Shown here: positions 1 to 9,513 of the stretch, piece by piece
How positions within the stretch are numbered: position 1 is the first letter of the stretch
How the letters are laid out: every line of letters starts with the position of its first letter
Source: G963422445 sp963422445
Lineage (GTDB): Bacteria; Pseudomonadota; Alphaproteobacteria; Thalassobaculales; Thalassobaculaceae
NCBI GenBank assembly: GCA_963422445.2
Contig: OY729512.2
Coordinates: 2,418,001-2,482,000, forward strand
Reading direction: 5' to 3'
DNA length: 64,000 nucleotides
Position numbers and translations under genes: made by a program
The notes under the pieces: generated by a model
The model's input: the letters and a program-made list of their open reading frames with translations, nothing else
Databases searched by the model: none
What the model was told of the DNA's origin: nothing

Positions 1-1
1 T

Positions 2-82
2 CACAAGTCCGTCCCCATCACGATGAAGATAGACCTGTTCGGCGAAACCCGTTAGTGACTGTTCGACAGTCAGTGCTGCCAT
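2..82 (-). CDS. Possible 5' end of a leftward gene cut by the window edge
   Basis: An open frame starts at an ATG whose first base is at 82 and stays open to the left edge for 27 codons, beginning MAALTVEQSLTGFAEQVYLH. There is no good Shine-Dalgarno sequence. The frame is too short to assign to a family. It would be divergent from the exonuclease relic to its right. It could equally be chance. Confidence 0.25.
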   Translation of the reverse strand, partial: MAALTVEQSLTGFAEQVYLHRDGDGLV

Positions 83-236
83 GATCGGACGCTGCGCCAT
101 TGCGGCCGCGTTGCCATTTTCCCGGAAACAATAACGCGCGTCCAGGCCTCCGCAGCGTCACAATCGTGTTTTGCCGGCTGCCAGTTTCCATCACGGCAAC
201 CCTGAACACCGCAACCGGAAAAACCTGCCCATAACC

Positions 237-1026
<790 letters not shown>

Positions 1027-1215
1027 CCTGGCCTGATCAGCTCGGATCGCAGCCGCGCCATCCCGGCGTCATACAGGCAAGACCCGACTCCACTGGAGGT
1101 TATCGTCCATTCCGCCCGGCCCGGAGGCACGCAACCCGGTGCCGATTGCAATAACCACGATGACGGCATCACGCTTCTGGTTTGGCAGAGCCGGCTCTTC
1201 AGGTCGGCGCCTCCT

Positions 1216-1998
1216 TCACAACATGTCTCGCAGTGCTGCCGCACGCTGCCGGCCAGCCGCCATCATCAATGCCAGATCGCTGCCGCCGAGAACCAGCCGT
1301 GCCCCCATCGTGATGTATTGCTCCATCAGGGATTCCTGGTAAACCCCGCCCATACCGGCGTACTTTCCGTGTTTCCAGCAGGCCGCAATCGTCGTCTCAT
1401 AGGCTTCAACGACCTTCGGATGGTCGAGTTCACCGGGCACGCCGAGTTCCATGCAGAGATCATTGGTGCCGATCAACAGCGAGTCGACTCCGTCAATCGC
1501 AGCGATCGCATCAGCATTGGCGATCGCCTGCGGCGTCTCCAGCATCACAATCAGCAAGGTCGCAGCGTTGACAACTCGCGTAGTTTCGCCCATCGGATGG
1601 TTCTCGAAATCGAGCACCGGCTGCGCGCCGGCCACTGAACGATGTCCAACCGGCGGATATTTGCAGTTGTCGACCATCTGTGCCGCCGTCTCGACGGTAT
1701 CGACATGCGGAACGACAATCCCCTGTGCGCCCCCGTCAAGAACACGTGATGCGTGAAAGTGCTGGAAACCCGGAACCCGGACAACCGGCGTTATGCCGGT
1801 ATCCTGAGCCGCAACACTGATCTGCACGGCCATATCGACATCCATGGCATTATGCTCCATGTCGATGAAGAGCCAATCGAATCCAGCGGTTTTCATCGCT
1901 TTTGCGATGTCGACAGTCCGTGCTTGGCGCAAACCGACACCAATCGCCAGCTGCCCCGTCTCGAGCCGATCTTTTGCGACATTGCGAATTTCGACCAT
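1216..1998 (-). CDS. HpcH/HpaI aldolase family protein
   Basis: This is a 260-residue class II (metal-dependent) pyruvate-type aldolase of the HpcH/HpaI family, which retro-aldol cleaves 2-keto-3-deoxy or 4-hydroxy-2-oxo acids to pyruvate and an aldehyde. Visible family signatures are the IDMEH strand end, VPHVDT, and the VMLETPQAIAN segment carrying the metal-binding Glu of the TIM barrel. The ATG at 1998 is preferred over one six codons upstream because GAGGGAG lies about 7 nt before it. The length is normal and the frame is intact. It lies downstream of, and in the same direction as, the disrupted LysR gene, about 190 bp away, so that regulator may once have controlled it. The true substrate is not evident. 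Confidence 0.9.
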   Translation of the reverse strand: MVEIRNVAKDRLETGQLAIGVGLRQARTVDIAKAMKTAGFDWLFIDMEHNAMDVDMAVQISVAAQDTGITPVVRVPGFQHFHASRVLDGGAQGIVVPHVDTVETAAQMVDNCKYPPVGHRSVAGAQPVLDFENHPMGETTRVVNAATLLIVMLETPQAIANADAIAAIDGVDSLLIGTNDLCMELGVPGELDHPKVVEAYETTIAACWKHGKYAGMGGVYQESLMEQYITMGARLVLGGSDLALMMAAGRQRAAALRDML

Positions 1999-2186
1999 GA
2001 CGTTCTCCCTCGGCATGTCACCTTCCGGTCAACCCGGCCCAGCCAGTGTGGCACGGAGTCACCGCAATGTCGAAACACCCGGCATCGCGGGCCGATCGCA
2101 AGAACCGCCATCCGGGCGCATCCCTCCGGCGGTTGCCGTGTGTTCTATCCGCCCTCTTCGGAAGAATCTGCCAGTAACCGATGCGC

Positions 2187-4103
2187 TCAGCGCCTTTCCG
2201 GCTGGACGGTGTCCGGCAGGATTGCAGCGATGCAGTCGGCCAACCGTTCAATCATCGCATGCTTCGGGAATGTTCTTCGAAACACCAGCCGGACCGACCG
2301 CCAGGCCAGCCCAGACCTTTCCCAGCGGAGCGCGATTCCGGTATCGGTGACCCATCCGCCGGCGAGGCTCATCGCCAGAACGAGTGTTATCCCGGCGCCG
2401 GTACCAACCAGGGTCAATATGGTCGGCAGGCTGGTATACTGCGTGCTGACCGGCGACATGCCGGCCAGTTGATCGGCGTAGAACGACAGGATCTGGTCGC
2501 GAAGACAACGCCCGTCCGCAAGCATCAGAAGGTCATCGCGGGCAATACCGGAAATCTCGATTTCGCCTTCGGCGGCGAGGGAATGATCACGCGACAACGC
2601 GACCCAGAACGGCTCGTCATAAAGCGGGATTTCGACAATATGCGGATCGTCCGGGGCTATCGCGGTTATCGCCGCGTTGATGCGGCCGTCAGTCAGCATC
2701 GTTTCCAGAAGGCTCAATTCGCAAAACATAGGCGGCGGTCTGGCCATCGCTGCCTCAAGGCACGCTCCGGGCGATGGCAGATCGCCGAGTTTGATGAGAT
2801 GGAACCACCTTAGATAGCTGTCGAGGTCCTTGGTGAGATGCCGCGGAGCCGCGCAGGACGCCCTTGATCTGGCTGTGGCGGCTATTGACCGTCTGGATGT
2901 GCCGCGCGCCCCGGACCCGCTCGCTGGCAGGAGCGGTGATGCTCTCGTGTGGGATGTCGAGCGCCGCCGCAACGGGTGGATAGCAGCGGTTGGCGTCGGA
3001 GACGAGCAGCGCATCCGGTGCGACGACCGGCTCCAGCCTCTCCTTCACGCTGTCTGCGTTGAGGGCGGGCAGGGTATGGCTGAGGGTCTCGCCCGCGCGG
3101 TCGGCGGCGACCAGGATCGGCCCCGGCTCGCGCGCGAGCCGGGTTTGCGGGCCGTCCCACCGCGCCGGCGCGGCTTGCGGTCCAGCTTCCGCTCCCCCTT
3201 GCGGCTCTCAAGAACGAAGGTCTCGTCAACCTCGACGATCCCGGCAAGCCGATCCGGCGTCTGGCGCACCGCCGCCAGAAAACGGTATCGTCAGTGCTGC
3301 GCCGTGCGCGGCGCAATCCCGCAGCGCTCTGCAGCCTCCTTGATCGTCTTGCGTTCGGCAAGCGAGGCGCCAAAGGCAAGCCAGCGCTCCTTGTGGTGCA
3401 GGCCCGACAGCGCTGTGCCGGTCAGCGCACCGAACGTCTTCCCGCAGGCCTTGTACCGGACACGGCGCAGACTGCGTGCCTTGTCCCGCGACAGCGCCCC
3501 GCCGGCGCCGCAATGCGGACGGCGCTGCTCGTCATCCACGCCCAAACCGATCCGCCGCCAGCGAGGCCGCGTCCTCTGACGGGTCCGCCGTCAACTCATC
3601 GACATGCGAGAACCAATCCCGAAACCGCTCGTGATCCATCTCTCTGACCCCCAAGGCGAATCGGCGGTATCCTGTCACGATGCCTACGATTCACGAATTG
3701 AGCCTTCCAGAACCTTCTTGAGATCCTCGAACAGGTCCAGTTTGACCGTTGGAAGAGGGTGGGCGATCGACGATAGCAACAGTGGCGTAAGGTAATGGCC
3801 GATCGTCAGAATCATGCCCAGTCGCAACGGGCCCGAAAGCGGATCCCGGCGGGCCACCGCGGTCTCCTCGATCAGGTCGACGTGCGCCGGGGTCTCCCGC
3901 GTGATACGCACGATCTTGGTGCCTGTCGGCGTCATCTGGATCGCACGTGTCGTTCATTCGAACAATACGGTGTCCAGATCATCCTGAAGCTTGCGAAGCT
4001 GTATGCTGAGGGCTGGTTGCGTAACATGGCAGGCCGCGGCCGCGCGGCGGAAATGATCATGGTCGGCCACCGACACAATATATCTCAGGTCGCGAATATT
4101 CAT
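2187..4103 (-). pseudogene. OxyR-like LysR regulator with a nonsense codon, split by an IS
   Basis: The gene starts at ATG 4103 with a LysR helix-turn-helix (MNIRDLRYIVSVADHDHF, then AAAACHVTQPALSIQLRKLQ). Codon 50 is TGA (3954-3956), where LysR proteins normally have Arg after the LFE motif, so CGA to TGA is the likely change. The frame then continues through MTPTGTKIVRIT to DLFEDLKKVLE, where an IS1595-family element is inserted. Beyond it the ligand-binding domain resumes in frame as ETMLTDGRINAAITAIAP and LADGRCLRDQILSF, resembling OxyR, and ends at 2187. Removing the insertion and one target copy restores KKVLETMLTDGR exactly. The gene carries two independent lesions and is not functional. 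The original sensing specificity cannot be told. Confidence 0.85.
2711..3704 (-). mobile_element. IS1595-family insertion sequence (ISXO2-like), decayed
   Basis: The 994-bp element begins and ends with the inverted repeat GGCTCAATTCG and is flanked by a perfect 8-bp target duplication TTCCAGAA (2703-2710 and 3705-3712), the duplication size usual for IS1595. On the minus strand, pieces of an ISXO2-like transposase are readable: a zinc-ribbon-like N-terminus, RTAQHWRYRFLAAV, IVEVDETFVLESRKGERK, and the family-typical YLRWFHLI near the C-terminus. The pieces lie in several frames, so the transposase is broken. It interrupts the LysR gene. Confidence 0.9.
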
Positions 4104-4745
4104 GATCCCCGCAACAGCAACCGTCCATTGTCAGTCCGTTGTGACCACGAAAATGCATCAGCCTGCCGCTGATTCCCGTGCCCACAGCGAAGCCGCGCGA
4201 GAATGCGACGCATGGCACCAACAGTCACCCGGCGCTGAACTCGCGGACCGTAACCGTGGTTTATCGCAGGCCGCAATGACATCGGATCATGCGACTGCAG
4301 CTTCTCTCTCCAACGATCGGGACCGCTGCTATGCATCAGTGCGGACGGACGCTGCCAGTATCCGAATGGAGACCGATGACGCCGAGCCCTCCGGCCGCCG
4401 TGTTTAAGCAATGTGTAAACACCGCCGCCCGGCGTGAGTGGCACCAGCCTGCTGGCCTGAACGTCCGATTCTCGGCCGTTGCGCCATTGAAACGGACAGG
4501 GTCATACAAGATCCCGGAAAACCCCGATCACCGTAACCATGGCCAGACAGCCATCACGACAAACTTGCGCGAACTCTATCCAGCGGCGCCGTGTGAGCGT
4601 CTTGCGCCACCGTGCAACTCACGATTCACATATGACATGCCGACATCTCGTTGATGATTCGCTCATCAACCCTGACATATGCTCCACTCCATCGTCATCA
4701 CGATACTTTCATCGCTCTCGCACCGGCCATCGGCACCAATTCATC
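4104..4745. other. 642 bp without a recognisable gene
   Basis: This lies between the divergent LysR relic and the rightward phosphotransferase. Open frames here have no homology signature, no ribosome binding site and no consistent codon pattern. It presumably holds the promoters of both flanking genes, but no convincing boxes were identified. Confidence 0.5.
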
Positions 4746-5816
4746 ATGACCAGTTCCCACGACCCCGCATTCCATCCCGAAAGTTCTCAGGTCGGTCAGG
4801 ATTGGGACCGCCTTGCCCGGCACCTCGCCGGCCAGGGTCTGGTTTTCGATACGACCTATCCGGTCAGGCAATTCTCAGGCGGTTTCGGCAATCTCAATTA
4901 CCTGATCCGGGTCGATGACGACCTGACCGTGTTACGCCGCCCGCCGCCGGGACCGCTGTCGCCGGGTGCGAACGACATGATGCGCGAAGCCCGCATCCTG
5001 ACCGGCCTTGCGGACCTGTTTCCTCTGGCGCCGGCCTGCCGGTATCGGAGCGACGACACAAGCGTTCTCGGCGCCCCGTTTCTGATCATGGAATATCGGC
5101 CCGGACTTGTCGTCCGCGGCGACCTGCCCGACCCGCATCGCCAGCGTCCGGACATTGGCGATATCCTGTCGTCAATGCTGATCGATGTCATTACCACCCT
5201 GCATGCCGTAGATCCGGCCGCCGTCGGCCTCGACGATCTCGGCCAGCCGAATGGTTTCCTCATGCGAACCGCGCAAGGTTGGGCCCAGCGCGCGGACCGC
5301 GCCTGGGATGGTAACCCCCCGGCCTGCGTGCCGGAAATTCTCGCCTGGCTGGAGCGGCACCCGGCGCCCGAAGGCCGGGCCGCCCTGCTCCACAACGACT
5401 ACAAAATCGACAACATGATCCTAGATCCGACGACACTGGCGCCACAGGCGTTGATCGACTGGGATCTCGGGACTCGCGGCGACCCGCTCTGGGATCTTGC
5501 TGTGCTGCTCAGCTACTGGTCCGAACCAGACGACCCGGCGGCCATGCACGCGCTCGGCCAGATGCCAAGCGCGTGCCCCGGCTTTCCGAGGCGGCGCGAC
5601 ATGATCGAGCGATACGCCAGAACGAGCGCACGGCCCGTCGAGGGTATTCGCCATCACCGGGTTCTGGCGCAGTTCCGACTCGCCGTCGTGTTCCGCCAGA
5701 TTTTTCGACGGTATCGCGATAGTGGCGAAACCAACGCCCGTGCTGCCGATTTCGACGGCCTCGCCGACGGACTGATGGACTTCACCACCGACATCATGGC
5801 CGGCCGCTCCGATTGA
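4746..5816 (+). CDS. APH/ACAD10-like phosphotransferase family protein
   Basis: This is a 356-residue aminoglycoside phosphotransferase-fold kinase. It has the N-terminal glycine loop FSGGFGNLNYLI (about 43-54), the catalytic Brenner loop HNDYKIDN (216-223) and the metal-binding IDWDLGTRGDPLWDLA (from 238). Family members of this length resemble the kinase domain of ACAD10/11 and phosphorylate small molecules, such as hydroxyacyl-CoA in the eukaryotic proteins. Antibiotic resistance is not implied. The ATG at 4746 is chosen because the longer frame upstream lacks family sequence; its Shine-Dalgarno is weak. The gene is intact and stands alone, with cysE convergent downstream. Confidence 0.85.
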   Translation: MTSSHDPAFHPESSQVGQDWDRLARHLAGQGLVFDTTYPVRQFSGGFGNLNYLIRVDDDLTVLRRPPPGPLSPGANDMMREARILTGLADLFPLAPACRYRSDDTSVLGAPFLIMEYRPGLVVRGDLPDPHRQRPDIGDILSSMLIDVITTLHAVDPAAVGLDDLGQPNGFLMRTAQGWAQRADRAWDGNPPACVPEILAWLERHPAPEGRAALLHNDYKIDNMILDPTTLAPQALIDWDLGTRGDPLWDLAVLLSYWSEPDDPAAMHALGQMPSACPGFPRRRDMIERYARTSARPVEGIRHHRVLAQFRLAVVFRQIFRRYRDSGETNARAADFDGLADGLMDFTTDIMAGRSD

Positions 5817-5842
5817 CGGTCGGCTCGCAGCGGATCACGCCT

Positions 5843-6646
5843 CTATGAGAAGCGCTGATCCATCTCGAGCGACGGCTGGGCATGGCCGGCCTCACCGACC
5901 TCCCGCGCCGGCACTCCCGCGACCGTGGTGTTGTCCGGAACATCCTTCAGAACCACGCTGCCGGCGCCAATCCGGCAACAGACTCCGACCTTGATATTTC
6001 CAAGTATCGACGCCCCGGTGCCGATCATGGTGCCGGGACCGATCCGGGGATGACGATCGCCGCGTTCCTTTCCGGTTCCGCCAAGCGTCACGCCGTGCAA
6101 AAGTGATACGCCATCACCAATCACCGCAGTCTCGCCAATTACCACGCCAGTCGCATGATCGATCATGATTCCACGGCCAATCCGTGCTGCCGGATGAATA
6201 TCGACCTGGAACATCTCCGAAGCGCGGCTTTGCAGGTACAGCGCAAGCTTGCGGCGGCCGTTCTTCCAGAATGAATGCGCGACCCTGTAGGCCTGCAGTG
6301 CCTGATAGCCCTTGAAGTAGATGAAAGGCTCGAGAAAGCTTGTACAGGCCGGGTCGCGCTCATAGGTTGCCGAAAGGTCGGACCGTGACGCTTCGCTGAT
6401 CGTTGAATCCCCCAATATCGCATCATGCAGAACCTGATACAGCGACAAGGTCGGAACCTCCGGACCTCCGAGCTTTTCCGAAAGAAGCAACACTAGCGCA
6501 TCCTCGAACGCATGCCGATCAAGAACCACCGTGTGCAGCCAGTTGGTCAAAGCCGGCTCCTCGGCGGCCCAATCGACGGCGTCACGCCGCATCGAGGCCC
6601 ATACCGGATCGACCGTCGACTTCAATCTGACACCCGATTCAACCAT
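5843..6646 (-). CDS. cysE: Serine O-acetyltransferase
   Basis: This is a 267-residue CysE. The N-terminal helical domain is followed by a left-handed beta helix of hexapeptide repeats (from about DIHPAARIGRGIMIDHATG through GETAVIGDGVSLLHGVTLGG to ILGNIKVG), with the catalytic His residues in IDHATG and LLHGVTLGG. It makes O-acetylserine from serine and acetyl-CoA, the first step of cysteine synthesis. The ATG at 6646 is preferred because GAAGG lies about 8 nt upstream; a GTG five codons earlier is also in frame. The gene is intact and of normal length. Feedback inhibition by cysteine is usual for the family but cannot be judged here. Confidence 0.95.
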   Translation of the reverse strand: MVESGVRLKSTVDPVWASMRRDAVDWAAEEPALTNWLHTVVLDRHAFEDALVLLLSEKLGGPEVPTLSLYQVLHDAILGDSTISEASRSDLSATYERDPACTSFLEPFIYFKGYQALQAYRVAHSFWKNGRRKLALYLQSRASEMFQVDIHPAARIGRGIMIDHATGVVIGETAVIGDGVSLLHGVTLGGTGKERGDRHPRIGPGTMIGTGASILGNIKVGVCCRIGAGSVVLKDVPDNTTVAGVPAREVGEAGHAQPSLEMDQRFS

Positions 6647-6757
6647 CGCACACACCTTCACCGCGTTTCGACTTTATCGGTATGCGACCAGTTTACCTCC
6701 AATTCGTGCCAACGCACCTGCTCCGCCGGAATTGTTGTCGTTCCGGACCGCCACTAA

Positions 6758-7816
6758 TCAGAATGCCTGTGGTCCGGCGACTGCCGAGAATATCTGGAAC
6801 AGATATGCTGCCATTAACGAGCCTGCCAGCGCGCAGGTCACATACCACAGGAACACCGGCCGCTTGACTAGTGCCAATATGGCCACCGCGGCCGGAATGC
6901 AGGTCGCACCCCCGGCGAGCATGAAACCCAATGCCGCCCCCGGCGCCATACCCAGTTCCATGAGCCCGCTGACAGTCGGAATTGCGGCAAAACCGTTCAG
7001 GTAGGCCGGAATGCCGATCAGGACTGAAACCGGAATGGCCAACCACGAGGCGCCGCCGACAACAGTGCCGATCTGGTCCGCTGGAAGATAAGCGATCATT
7101 AGACTTTCGAGCAGAAATGCCAGGGTCAGCCATTTGAGCAGAAACCAGCCCATCGTCCACCCTTCGACCAAAAAGCTGTGACGGCGCCCCGGATCGTCCC
7201 AGAACCGCCAGACGATCGGCGATTTTGCAAATGGGTCCGGTGCTCCGCAGTCTCGGGATATTGTCAGGGCCGGACGAAGCTGGTCGGCGAACCAGCCTTG
7301 TCCAACGAGAAATTGGGTTGCGAGTCCGGCAGAAAGACCGATACCAAAGGCCGCCAGCAACTTGGCAACGGTCATCGGCAGTCCGAAAACCGGGGTCATC
7401 AGCAGGAACATCTGCGGATCCATCAACGGCGACGCCAGCCAGAACGCCATCACAGGGGCCAGCGGCACGCCAGCCACCAGCAGTCCGGAGATGAGCGGCA
7501 CGACCCCGCAGGAGCAGAATGGCGAGAGCGCGCCAAAAGCCGACGCCAGAATGACCGCGCGCAACGGGTGGCCGGCAAATGCAAGGGCAATCTGCCGATC
7601 AAGACCGGTTGCCTTGACGCTACCTGCAATCAGCACGGACAGCAGCAGGAACGGAGCAATTTCACCGAGCGCCTCTAGCATGAAGACAAGGCTGCGGCCA
7701 GCCTGCGCAGGCACAATGATGGCGAGCACGGAGAACAGCAGCAAAATTGCGACCGCGACCCTGTCGACCTGGCGCAAGCGGCGGGTGACGTCAATCGATT
7801 CGGTAAGCAGGGTCAT
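6758..7816 (-). CDS. ArsP-type (DUF318) permease
   Basis: This 352-residue integral membrane protein has about eight hydrophobic segments. The signature SPFCSCGVVPLISGLLVAG (Cys101 and Cys103) and the later repeat-like segment LIGIPAYLNGFAAIPTVSGL are those of the ArsP_1/DUF318 permease family. Members export trivalent organoarsenicals (ArsP) or have been linked to metal handling. GGGAGG lies 6 nt before the ATG. It follows a damaged ArsR-type regulator gene in the same direction after about 45 bp, so the pair looks like a small arsRP-like operon. The substrate is inferred from the family only. The gene itself is intact. Confidence 0.85.
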   Translation of the reverse strand: MTLLTESIDVTRRLRQVDRVAVAILLLFSVLAIIVPAQAGRSLVFMLEALGEIAPFLLLSVLIAGSVKATGLDRQIALAFAGHPLRAVILASAFGALSPFCSCGVVPLISGLLVAGVPLAPVMAFWLASPLMDPQMFLLMTPVFGLPMTVAKLLAAFGIGLSAGLATQFLVGQGWFADQLRPALTISRDCGAPDPFAKSPIVWRFWDDPGRRHSFLVEGWTMGWFLLKWLTLAFLLESLMIAYLPADQIGTVVGGASWLAIPVSVLIGIPAYLNGFAAIPTVSGLMELGMAPGAALGFMLAGGATCIPAAVAILALVKRPVFLWYVTCALAGSLMAAYLFQIFSAVAGPQAF

Positions 7817-7861
7817 CAGAACCTCCCGTCATGCCGTGGCGCCGGACTATCCGGACGGTAT

Positions 7862-8180
7862 TCAGGCCACCCCGGCATCGACGTCTTGCACCATCACGAC
7901 GCCATCACGACACTGGTCGATCAGAAAACTGGCCAGATCCGCGGCAAGATCAAAACTGGTGATGCAGCGAAGCATTCGCCCTTCCCGTCTCTGCACCATC
8001 AGCCTGGCCGAGATCAGGTGCAGGCAATGATGTGACAACGTCGACTTCGGGATCCCCAGATGTTTCTGGATCTGCCCGACTGTCAGCCCGGCCGAGCCGG
8101 CTCGCACCAATAACCTGAGCATTTCAAGGCGGTACGGGTCCCGAGTTCGGAAAACACTTCGATGCGCTATCGATATCCAT
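7862..8180 (-). pseudogene. ArsR-family transcriptional regulator, frameshifted near its start
   Basis: The winged-helix core is clear: DPYRLEMLRLLVRAG, GLTVGQIQKHLGIPKSTLSHHC (recognition helix) and LIDQC near the end. From the expected ATG at 8180 the frame reads MDIDSAS and then leaves the family frame. KVFSELG is readable one frame over, and DPYRLE in a third. Two single-base losses within about 20 nt explain this. ArsR proteins repress metal or arsenic resistance genes and release DNA when the ligand binds. It lies directly upstream of the ArsP-type permease. A longer in-frame start upstream could make an aberrant N-terminus, so residual function is not excluded. Confidence 0.7.
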
Positions 8181-8294
8181 GACGCGACGCATATGGCGGC
8201 GGATACGAACTTGTCAAGCGATAGTTCCAGAATTATCAAACTATTTCCGACGAACCCTATCAAAGGCCGGGCAGCGTGCGCGGCCCGCTGTTGT

Positions 8295-9236
8295 CTATTG
8301 CACCGCGATCGCATCGATCCCGGCGATTTCTTCTGCCGTCAGCGCCCAGCCAGCCGCAGCGACATTGGCGTTGATCTGTGCCGCCGTCGTCGCACCAGCA
8401 ATCACGCTGGCCGTAGTCGGACGGGCCGCGGTCCAACTGAACGCGAGTTCCAGCAGGCTGTGGCCGCGCGCTTTCGCAAAGTCTTCGAGCTGCCCGACGA
8501 TTTCGTAGTTCCGTTCCGTCAGATAGACCCGGTTGGCAAAGGTCGGCATGTCGGTCAGGCGCGCGCCGGTCGGCATGGCATCGCGACGGTATTTGCCGGT
8601 CAGCAAACCGCTGGCAAGCGGGAAATACGGCAACAGGCCGCAGCCATGGGCTTGCATCGCAGGCAGCAATTCCGCCTCAATGGCCCGGTTCAGCAGATTG
8701 TACTCATCCTGACAAGATACGAATCGAGCGATCCCCTGGGTTCGCGAAATCCACTGCGACTCAACAACCTCCCATGCGACCACATTGGAGCAGCCGATGT
8801 AACGGACCTTGCCCTGCCGGACCAGATCATCGAGGGCTTGCAGGGTTTCCTCCATCGGCGTGAGCGGATCAGGCTGGTGGAGTTGGTAAAGATCGATCCA
8901 GTCGGTCTTGAGGCGCCTGAGCGAGTCTTCGACCGCTGCCATGATGTAGCGGCGCGATCCACCAATTTTCGTTCCATCATCACTCATGGCCATACCGAAC
9001 TTGGTAGCCAGCACGATATCTTTCCGGCGGTAACCGAGAATGGCGCCGAGCTGGTCTTCCGATCCGCCTCGACCACCGTAGATATCGGCGGTATCGAACA
9101 ACGTGATACCCTTGTCGATAGCCCGGTCGACCACGGCGCGGGTTTCGTCGAGTCCAAGCCGCATCCCGAAATTGTTACAGCCGAGCCCGACCACCGAGAC
9201 CCGCAGGCCGGAGTTTCCCAGATTTCTGTATTCCAT
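8295..9236 (-). CDS. Aldo/keto reductase
   Basis: This is a 313-residue AKR with the full catalytic set: Asp and Tyr in DTADIYGGRGGSE, Lys in ATKFG, His in LYQLHQPD, and the NADPH-binding C-terminal VIAGATTAAQINANV. The family reduces carbonyls with NADPH; this subgroup resembles the general YhdN/Tas-like enzymes. GGAAGG lies about 7 nt before the ATG at 9236, which favours this start over one 15 codons upstream. The gene is intact and of normal length. It ends about 115 bp from the start of the arsR relic, in the same direction. The substrate is unknown. Confidence 0.92.
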   Translation of the reverse strand: MEYRNLGNSGLRVSVVGLGCNNFGMRLGLDETRAVVDRAIDKGITLFDTADIYGGRGGSEDQLGAILGYRRKDIVLATKFGMAMSDDGTKIGGSRRYIMAAVEDSLRRLKTDWIDLYQLHQPDPLTPMEETLQALDDLVRQGKVRYIGCSNVVAWEVVESQWISRTQGIARFVSCQDEYNLLNRAIEAELLPAMQAHGCGLLPYFPLASGLLTGKYRRDAMPTGARLTDMPTFANRVYLTERNYEIVGQLEDFAKARGHSLLELAFSWTAARPTTASVIAGATTAAQINANVAAAGWALTAEEIAGIDAIAVQ

Positions 9237-9446
9237 GATCATCCTTCCAATGTTCGAATTCGCCCGCCGGCCACCGATCACTTGCCGTTTTGCGCATCTC
9301 TCTCATCGACCAGGCAGGATCCGGCAACCTGACGGTCAAATCCGCGTCTTGTCGAATGTTTTTTGGCGGAGCTTCTTGCAAAATTGCCGGCCCGACCGGT
9401 TTTTTGCCTTGTCGAGGCTGATTTTGTTGTCGAGGGCCTGGGTTTC

Positions 9447-9512
9447 GGGGTCACCTCCTCGGTATCTTGTTGTTGTGTTTCCACAACAACAAGATACCGA
9501 GGAGGTGACCCC
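9447..9512 (+). promoter_or_regulatory. Perfect 31-bp hairpin masking the transposase ribosome binding site
   Basis: Arms 9447-9477 and 9482-9512 are perfectly complementary around a TTTC loop. The right arm contains the Shine-Dalgarno GAGGAGG and ends one base before the ATG. Transcripts entering from outside would fold and hide the start, as known for some other IS (for example IS10 and IS50). Copy 3 keeps a stem at the same place with a changed but still paired sequence. Confidence 0.7.
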
Positions 9513-9513
9513 G

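Noticed and set aside
4746..5816. Aminoglycoside resistance gene
   Set aside because: The fold is shared, but sequence features fit the general APH/ACAD10-like kinases; nothing points to drug specificity.
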